DNA from: Gammaproteobacteria bacterium
GTDB lineage: Bacteria; Pseudomonadota; Gammaproteobacteria; Pseudomonadales; Azotimanducaceae
DNA: 5,945 bases
Reading direction: 5' to 3'
Assembly: GCA_027295975.1 (NCBI GenBank)
Contig: JAPUJX010000663.1
Coordinates: forward strand, 1 to 5,945
Under the pieces are notes generated by a model. It searched no databases. It saw only the letters and a program-made list of their open reading frames with translations, and was not told the DNA's origin. Shown here piece by piece: positions 1 through 4,583 of this stretch; within the stretch, counting starts at the first letter, position 1, and every line of letters begins with the position of its first letter. The translations under genes and the position numbers were made by a program.

Positions 1-2
1 CA

Positions 3-1355
3 GGACCCTGGACCAGAGTGCCTGGACAAAGTTCTCGCAACACAATTCTCTGGAAGGAAAAAAACGGCTATAAAAACGAGCGTCTGCCCGGGTTTGCGGG
101 CGAAACGCTGAGCATCCTGATATCGGATATCAACCAGGACGGCTTCCCCGATCTCCTGGTTGGCAACGACTTTGAAATACCTGAGTCTTATTACTTCGGT
201 CAGCCGGGTGGAAAACTGAAACTCGTCAAACGCTCGGACAACATATTTCCCGAAACAACTTTTTCAACAATGAGTATCGACAGCGGCGATATGGACAACG
301 ACCTGGAGTTTGAGGTCTACACCTCTCAGGCCAGCGGATTCACCTCCACAAATCCAACAAATCGGGCATCCATGCTGCCCCTGCAAACGATCTTCGATAC
401 CTGTGATGAATACGAAAATAACGTGTGGCGAACGGAATGTCTGAGCCGGGTCAAACAACACGCGATCATTTTTGATGCACGCATGAAGCGCAACCCGCGC
501 AGGTGCCTGGATCTGGAGGGTGATTCTGAAATAAGGGGCTGTCTCGCACATCTGCTGCTCATCAAATCTACGCGTTTAGACAGCGAGCCGAAAATATGCG
601 CGCGACTGGAGAGGAACTGGGAGGATTTCGCCCGTATCTGCAAGTTGGGTTTTCAGGAAATTCCGAAATATGGTCGAGCACAGGTTAGCGAAACGCTTCG
701 ACAGCGACTCGGACGCAACATGCTGTACAAGCGAAACGACGCTGGCGCGTATTCAGAATTGGCTGAAGAGATGGACGCGGATATTACCGGCTGGAGCTGG
801 ACATCGAAGTTCGCGGATCTCGACAACGACGAATGGCAGGATCTCTACATCGTCAACGGGCGATATGCATCTCAAAAACGGGCGACCAACGTATTTTTCA
901 GAAACGAAAATGGAAAACGCTTTTCCAATTCGACCCGTGAGGCCGGCCTGGAAAATTATCTGGCGATGAACTCCTACACCTTGATCGACTTTGATAATGA
1001 TGCAGATCTGGATATTGTCGCCGTTTCACTGCAGGGGCCCATATGGCTCTATGTAAACAACACCCAGCACAACGCGGGCATCGTCTTCGAACTGGACGAT
1101 AAAAAGGCTAACCGTGCGGGCATTGGCAGCCGAATCATCATTCACTACGGCGCCTCCGGCAGCAAACATCAGATCAGGGAGATAAAGGCAAGCGGCGGGT
1201 TCCTGTCATACGATGCGCCCCAAGCTCACTTTGGACTGGGCGAACACGGGGTGATCTCCCGGGTCGAGGTCATCTGGTCAACCGGAGAGATCACCGAACT
1301 AACGGGTGAATTCCGAGCCGGACACAAATATCGAATTGAGCGAACCTCAACCTGA
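3..1355 (+). CDS. CRTAC1-like FG-GAP/VCBS repeat protein with ASPIC/UnbV domain (5' partial)
   Basis: The reading frame is open to the left edge, so the true start lies outside the window; the GTG at 18 is only the first start-like codon and has no convincing ribosome site. Residues below count from that GTG. Calcium-loop motifs of FG-GAP/VCBS beta-propeller repeats are visible: DINQDGFPD (about 37-45), DMDNDLEFE (91-99), DLDNDEWQD (267-275) and DFDNDADLD (324-332). The C-terminal part, about 363-443, fits the ASPIC/UnbV domain, with N..GIGSR near 365-372 and the HFGLG motif at 404-408. Such proteins are normally exported and act at the cell surface or in the periplasm, probably in binding; the signal peptide would be in the missing N-terminus. 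An unusual insertion at about 125-215 interrupts the propeller and holds all six cysteines of the visible protein. The nitrile hydratase genes follow after 35 nt, so co-transcription is possible, but a functional link is not shown. Confidence 0.88.
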   Translation, partial: GPWTRVPGQSSRNTILWKEKNGYKNERLPGFAGETLSILISDINQDGFPDLLVGNDFEIPESYYFGQPGGKLKLVKRSDNIFPETTFSTMSIDSGDMDNDLEFEVYTSQASGFTSTNPTNRASMLPLQTIFDTCDEYENNVWRTECLSRVKQHAIIFDARMKRNPRRCLDLEGDSEIRGCLAHLLLIKSTRLDSEPKICARLERNWEDFARICKLGFQEIPKYGRAQVSETLRQRLGRNMLYKRNDAGAYSELAEEMDADITGWSWTSKFADLDNDEWQDLYIVNGRYASQKRATNVFFRNENGKRFSNSTREAGLENYLAMNSYTLIDFDNDADLDIVAVSLQGPIWLYVNNTQHNAGIVFELDDKKANRAGIGSRIIIHYGASGSKHQIREIKASGGFLSYDAPQAHFGLGEHGVISRVEVIWSTGEITELTGEFRAGHKYRIERTST

Positions 1356-1390
1356 GTCGGACGCGGCCTGCGCGAAACAGAGGAATATTC

Positions 1391-2011
1391 ATGGACGGCA
1401 TTCACGATCTTGGCGGTGTTAACGGTTTTGGTACGGTTGAAGTTGAACGGGATACACCCGTTTTTCATCGCGCCTGGGAACCCATCGGGTACGCGATGGC
1501 ATTTATCGGAATTCGCCAGCGACTGTTCACGACAGACGAAGTGCGTCACGCGATCGAGCGCATCGAGCCTCGACGCTATATGGCGGCGACCTACTACGAA
1601 CGTTTTGTAGTCGGGGTTGCCTCGTTGTTCGTCGAAAAAGGCGTCATTACACAGGCGGAACTGGAAGACGCTGCCGGTGGCGGGTTCCCCCTTTCAACAC
1701 CCCCCGGCGAAGGCGCGCCCGCCCGTGACGACCCGGTGCATTTTGAGATCGGCGAGACGGTTCTGGTAGGCAATACCCACTTCAAAGGACACACCCGTAT
1801 GCCGAAATACGTGCGTGGCAAGCGCGGTGTCGTGGTTCACATCGCGCCACCTTTTCCGTTCGCAAGCGCAGCCGGACACGGTATCGAAGCCAAGCTCGAA
1901 CCGACTTATCACGTGCGCTTCGACGCAAAACATCTGTGGAGCGACGCTGCAGAGAACTCCACGGTCGTTGTCGATCTGTGGGAAAGCTATCTGGAGAAGG
2001 TAGAAACATGA
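1391..2011 (+). CDS. nthB: Nitrile hydratase beta subunit
   Basis: This is the non-metal-binding subunit of nitrile hydratase, a cytoplasmic enzyme that hydrates nitriles to amides; it closes the active site over the alpha subunit. The 206-residue length is close to the family norm. It opens with the typical MDGIHDLGGVNGFG and has a helical N-terminal domain (about 1-95), a Gly/Pro-rich linker (about 96-113) and a C-terminal SH3-like barrel (about 115-205) containing KGHTRMPKYVRGKRG. By alignment from memory to the Pseudonocardia enzyme, the two arginines that hydrogen-bond the oxidised cysteines are kept as R52 (DEVRHAIE) and R136 (GHTR). The segment YYERFVVGVASLFVEKGVITQAELE resembles iron-type beta subunits such as that of Rhodococcus more than cobalt-type ones. 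The ATG has AGAGGA at 1379-1384, 6 nt upstream. The stop overlaps the start of the alpha gene, which suggests translational coupling and equal output. Confidence 0.95.
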   Translation: MDGIHDLGGVNGFGTVEVERDTPVFHRAWEPIGYAMAFIGIRQRLFTTDEVRHAIERIEPRRYMAATYYERFVVGVASLFVEKGVITQAELEDAAGGGFPLSTPPGEGAPARDDPVHFEIGETVLVGNTHFKGHTRMPKYVRGKRGVVVHIAPPFPFASAAGHGIEAKLEPTYHVRFDAKHLWSDAAENSTVVVDLWESYLEKVET

Positions 2012-2598
2012 GCGATCACACCCCTCCTGCCCCAATCGCGGACCGAGCCCGTGCCCTTGAAACGGTATTGAAGAAAAAGCAGCTGGTCCCCGAGCGGCAT
2101 ACCGCGGATTTCACGCACACCGCAGAGGAAGAGTGGAGTGCGAAAAACGGCGCGATGGTTGTCGCAAAGGCCTGGAAGAGTCCCGAATACCGAAGCCGAC
2201 TACTCGACAACGGCACGTCCGCGTGTGCCGAGCTGGGTTTTGAAGGACCCCAGGGTGAATACATCGTGGCGCTCGAAGATACCCCGAGCCTGCACAACCT
2301 GATCGTTTGTACGCTGTGCTCATGCACCGCCTGGCCGGTGCTGGGATTGCCCCCGGACTGGTACAAGAGTTTCGAATATCGCGCCCGGGTTGTGCGTGAG
2401 TCACGCACGGTATTGCATGAAATGGGTCTAGACATTCCTGAAGACGTAGAGATCAGGGTATCAGACACCACCGCTGAAACGCGCTACATGGTGCTGCCTT
2501 GTCAGCCCGAAGGCACCGAAGGCTGGAGCGAAGCCGCACTTGCCGCCTTAATCACTCAAGACGTGCTCATAGGTGTTGCACTCCCTAAAACTGAGTAG
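2008..2598 (+). CDS. nthA: Nitrile hydratase alpha subunit (metal-binding)
   Basis: This is the catalytic subunit, which holds the low-spin Fe(III) or Co(III) ion that activates a nitrile for hydration to an amide. I place the start at the ATG at 2008 (196 residues), overlapping the beta stop as ATGA and preceded by GGAGAAGG at 1993-2000; the frame is open further upstream to a start at 1936, but that would lie inside the beta gene. The metal claw is C101-T-L-C104-S105-C106; in the family the second and third cysteines become sulfinic and sulfenic acids and the Ser and Cys backbone amides bind the metal. Thr102 is the form usually taken as cobalt-type, whereas the flanking sequence (CTAWPVLGLPPDWYKSFEY, then RARVVRE and DTTAETRYMVLP) matches iron-type enzymes. 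The usual LPQRP is here LPCQP, which adds Cys165. The metal therefore cannot be assigned with confidence. No activator gene is visible. Confidence 0.95.
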   Translation: MSDHTPPAPIADRARALETVLKKKQLVPERHTADFTHTAEEEWSAKNGAMVVAKAWKSPEYRSRLLDNGTSACAELGFEGPQGEYIVALEDTPSLHNLIVCTLCSCTAWPVLGLPPDWYKSFEYRARVVRESRTVLHEMGLDIPEDVEIRVSDTTAETRYMVLPCQPEGTEGWSEAALAALITQDVLIGVALPKTE

Positions 2599-2619
2599 AT
2601 CACACATCGATATAGGGCT

Positions 2620-2643
2620 GCGCCAGTGTTAACCTGACTGCGC
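2620..2643 (+). other. Imperfect hairpin between nthA and doxX
   Basis: GCG-C-CAGT pairs with ACTG-CGC around a 9-nt loop (GTTAACCTG), leaving one bulged C. There is no T-run after it, so it is not a convincing intrinsic terminator. It might act as an mRNA stability or attenuation element between the alpha subunit gene and doxX, or be chance. Confidence 0.25.
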
Positions 2644-2665
2644 CTGATCAATCGAGGGGGAGACC

Positions 2666-3058
2666 ATGGCACAATTCCTAGCGCCCTACACGGCGCAATC
2701 TTATGCCGCACTACGTATTGTGGCGGGGTTCTTGTTTCTAACTCACGGCAGCCAAAAGCTGTTCAGCTTTCCGGTCGCTGCGATGGAAGGCATACCCGCG
2801 TTTGTCCAATATGGTGCCGGCGGCATCGAATTTATTGGCGGCGTTCTGATCATGATCGGCCTGTTTACGCGCTGGTCCGCCTTTATTTGCAGCGGAACGA
2901 TGGCGGCAGCGTATTGGATGGCTCATGGATTAAACGCGCTGTTTCCGATGCAGAACGGGGGCGAACTGGCGGTCCTTTACTGCTTCATGTTCCTGTTCAT
3001 TGCTGCAAACGGAAGCGGTACCTGGAGCGTGGATGCAATGAGGAGTTCGTCCGAATAG
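2666..3058 (+). CDS. DoxX family membrane protein
   Basis: A 130-residue, four-helix inner-membrane protein of the DoxX family. Likely membrane segments are at about 12-30, 46-66, 70-88 and 99-117. Family signatures are HGSQKLF at 27-33 at the end of helix 1, the Glu in GGIEFIGGVLI (E56) in helix 2, and the C-terminal NGGELAVLYCFMFLFIAANG followed by TWSVDA. The ATG has a purine-rich site, GAGGGGGAG, at 2654-2662. DoxX proteins are found as part of a thiosulfate:quinone oxidoreductase in some archaea and, in bacteria, in redox and thiol-stress roles; the exact job here is unknown. The gene sits 67 nt after the nitrile hydratase alpha gene, where an activator gene is often found, but its sequence is clearly DoxX and not an activator. 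Co-transcription with nitrile hydratase is plausible because no clear promoter or terminator is visible in the gap. Confidence 0.9.
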   Translation: MAQFLAPYTAQSYAALRIVAGFLFLTHGSQKLFSFPVAAMEGIPAFVQYGAGGIEFIGGVLIMIGLFTRWSAFICSGTMAAAYWMAHGLNALFPMQNGGELAVLYCFMFLFIAANGSGTWSVDAMRSSSE

Positions 3059-3066
3059 GTTCGGAC
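3049..3066 (+). other. Perfect 7-bp hairpin spanning the doxX stop codon
   Basis: GTCCGAA (3049-3055) and TTCGGAC (3060-3066) are perfect inverted repeats around the 4-nt loop TAGG, which contains the TAG stop of the DoxX gene. No T-tract follows, so it is not a standard intrinsic terminator. It could mark the 3' end of the nitrile hydratase/doxX transcript or protect it from exonucleases. Confidence 0.4.
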
Positions 3067-3178
3067 ACCGGATGTCGCGCGCCCCGACTCGGCGGCGGCA
3101 AATTGCCACGGACCGCCCGATCCACCCTGCGCCACTGATGACTATGCGCGGTTTAAGCAGGCCCCAGACGCGCCTCCC

Positions 3179-3207
3179 GTGAAAAAGCGCGCGTTTTGTC
3201 GTATAAT
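3179..3207 (+). promoter_or_regulatory. Sigma70-type promoter for the aminotransferase operon
   Basis: A perfect -10 box, TATAAT, lies at 3202-3207. GTGAAA at 3179-3184 matches the TTGACA -35 consensus at four of six positions, with the ideal 17-bp spacer. Transcription would start near 3213-3215. The spacer contains an A-tract/T-tract imperfect palindrome, AAAAGCGCGCGTTTT (3183-3197), which might be an operator or only promoter geometry. The promoter faces the aminotransferase gene and separates this operon from the nitrile hydratase block. Confidence 0.65.
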
Positions 3208-3219
3208 CGCGGAGTATGA

Positions 3220-3271
3220 CGCAACCGATCCCTATTGGACACGTAGGGTGAACCTGGTTGCGCGACCCTGT
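3220..3271 (+). promoter_or_regulatory. Foldable 5' leader with competing stems
   Basis: CGCAACC (3220-3226) pairs perfectly with GGTTGCG (3256-3262). Inside it, CCCTA (3230-3234) pairs with TAGGG (3244-3248) around a 9-nt loop. A mutually exclusive pairing is also possible: AGGGT (3245-3249) with ACCCT (3265-3269). This is the geometry of an attenuator or ligand-sensing leader, but I do not recognise a known riboswitch class and no T-run follows. Function is inference. Confidence 0.3.
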
Positions 3272-3337
3272 CAGTGATCGTCCCGGTCTCGGTTTTGAAT
3301 ATGGACCCGCCCGATACGCTGGTTCCATGTTTCATTC

Positions 3338-3344
3338 AAGGAGG
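3338..3344 (+). promoter_or_regulatory. Ribosome binding site deciding the aminotransferase start
   Basis: AAGGAGG, a full Shine-Dalgarno match, ends 6 nt before the GTG at 3351. It fixes that GTG as the start, against the in-frame TTG at 3258 and ATG at 3327, which lie upstream of it. Confidence 0.85.
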
Positions 3345-3350
3345 CCGCAA

Positions 3351-4583
3351 GTGCCACGCACCATTAGAGATCTCATGCCAACGGATCTCGAATTTCAAAT
3401 GTTTGTTCTTGACGAACTCGCCGATGACCGCATAGCCAAAGGCGCAGACGTCGTAAAGTTAACCATCGGCGTCACCGAACTCGCGATGCCACAGATCGTG
3501 CTCGAGCGGATGATCACGAGCCTCAAAGACCCTCAGTTCGTTCGCCGTGTATATCCCGAAGGACTTCCCGAGCTTCGCGCGGCGATCGCGGAATTCTACA
3601 ACAACCGCCACCGCGCCAACGTATCGACGGAAAACGTCATCGTAAACACCGGCAGTTCGCCCATCTTCCGGAACATCTTCCAACTGCTGTCCGGACCGGA
3701 ATACGAAATCATGATTCCGCGGCCGTACTACGCCCTGTATTTGTATTGTGCCAAACTGGCCGGGGCAACCGTTAAATTCTACGATATCGATATCGACAGC
3801 AAACGCGTCGATATGGATTCCTTCCGGCGCAATTTTTCCCCCGAACGCACGTCCCTGGTCGTCATCAACTCGCCCGGGAATCCCGTGGGGAACATCGTTA
3901 CGCCCGACGAAATGCGAGAGATCTATCAGATCGTTGACGGCAACGCCTACGTTCTGAACGACGAAATCTACAACAACACGATGTTTTATGACGAGTTCCA
4001 TTCGCCGCTGGCGATACTGCCAGAGTACGCGGATCACACCATCGTTACGAACAGCTTCTCGAAAGGTTACCGGATGTATACCAAGCGAGTCGGTTTCGCG
4101 ATCCTGCCGAAGGAATTGCAGACCAACTTGCGCGTGATTCAACAACACACGTTGCTTTGCACGGACCCTTGCTATCAAGCCGGGATGATCGAGGCGCTTG
4201 GCGACAACGAGAGTCCGAATCACCTCATGCAGGTCTACCGGTCACGCGCCGAATACACCTGTGAACGCCTCGCCGGTACCGGCTGTGAGCCCATTGCTGC
4301 CGAAGGCGGGTTCTACGCGATGCTCCGCTGTGGAGACTGGAACGCCGCGCGAGGATTCGCATCATCCAAGGAACTGGCTCGGGACATCCTCGTAAAAGCA
4401 AACGTTGCCGTGGTTCCAGGTACCGATTTTGGCGTGCCCAACGACCTGCGCCTGGCCTTCTGCAACGAACGCTACAATGAGGGTATCGATCGATTGCGCG
4501 ATTACTTTACCTCAGCTGTGCGCAGCGAACGATCGGCACATGCACGGCGAGCAGTGGCGGCCGAAACGAGCGTTGAAGCGTGA
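3351..4583 (+). CDS. Class I/II PLP-dependent aminotransferase
   Basis: A 410-residue fold-type I aminotransferase, cytosolic, that would move an amino group between an amino acid and a keto or aldehyde acceptor through pyridoxal phosphate. Numbering is from the GTG at 3351. Visible landmarks are YPEG at 68-71, NTGSS near 99-103 in the phosphate-binding region, SPGNPVG with N177, DEIY with D204 (pyridine nitrogen) and Y207, the Schiff-base lysine K238 in SFSKGYRMYTKRVGF with R246 binding phosphate, and NDLRLAF with R367, which usually holds the substrate carboxylate. All catalytic positions are present, so it should be active. The last 20 or so residues form an Arg/Ala-rich tail that may be disordered. 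The substrate is not assignable from sequence alone. The start has a full AAGGAGG site. The stop overlaps the next gene as GTGA, implying coupled translation with the nucleotidyltransferase/aminotransferase fusion, so the two probably act in one pathway. Confidence 0.92.
   Translation: MPRTIRDLMPTDLEFQMFVLDELADDRIAKGADVVKLTIGVTELAMPQIVLERMITSLKDPQFVRRVYPEGLPELRAAIAEFYNNRHRANVSTENVIVNTGSSPIFRNIFQLLSGPEYEIMIPRPYYALYLYCAKLAGATVKFYDIDIDSKRVDMDSFRRNFSPERTSLVVINSPGNPVGNIVTPDEMREIYQIVDGNAYVLNDEIYNNTMFYDEFHSPLAILPEYADHTIVTNSFSKGYRMYTKRVGFAILPKELQTNLRVIQQHTLLCTDPCYQAGMIEALGDNESPNHLMQVYRSRAEYTCERLAGTGCEPIAAEGGFYAMLRCGDWNAARGFASSKELARDILVKANVAVVPGTDFGVPNDLRLAFCNERYNEGIDRLRDYFTSAVRSERSAHARRAVAAETSVEA

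Larger units (their letters stand above)
3059..3350 (+). other. Intergenic region with promoter and structured leader
   Basis: No protein gene is supported in this 292-nt stretch between doxX and the aminotransferase. The first part (about 3067-3178) holds only short GC-rich self-complementary runs, such as GGCGG (3091-3095) with CCGCC (3113-3117), and no clear terminator. The second part holds a sigma70-like promoter and about 135 nt of probable 5' untranslated leader that can fold. Confidence 0.6.

Noticed and set aside
1936..2007. Upstream start for the nitrile hydratase alpha subunit
   Set aside because: It would overlap the conserved C-terminus of the beta subunit; the ATGA junction with GGAGAAGG gives a normal start at 2008.
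2666..3058. A small nitrile hydratase activator, judged by size and position
   Set aside because: Four hydrophobic segments and HGSQKLF plus GGIEFIGG signatures make it DoxX; it shows no similarity to beta-like or CobW-like activators.
3183..3197. AAAAGCGCGCGTTTT as an intrinsic terminator for doxX
   Set aside because: The arms do not pair with a usable loop, and the sequence falls in the spacer between the -35 and -10 boxes.
3258..3350. N-terminal extension of the aminotransferase from a TTG at 3258
   Set aside because: The full AAGGAGG site at 3338-3344 points to the GTG at 3351, and the extension includes leader hairpin sequence without family similarity.
3784..3797. Tandem GATATC-like repeat
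   Set aside because: It is simply the codons for an Asp-Ile-Asp-Ile-Asp run in the aminotransferase.
3459..4223. Long minus-strand open frame of 254 codons
   Set aside because: It lies wholly antisense to the aminotransferase, which has all its catalytic motifs; the translation resembles no family and reflects codon bias of the real gene.
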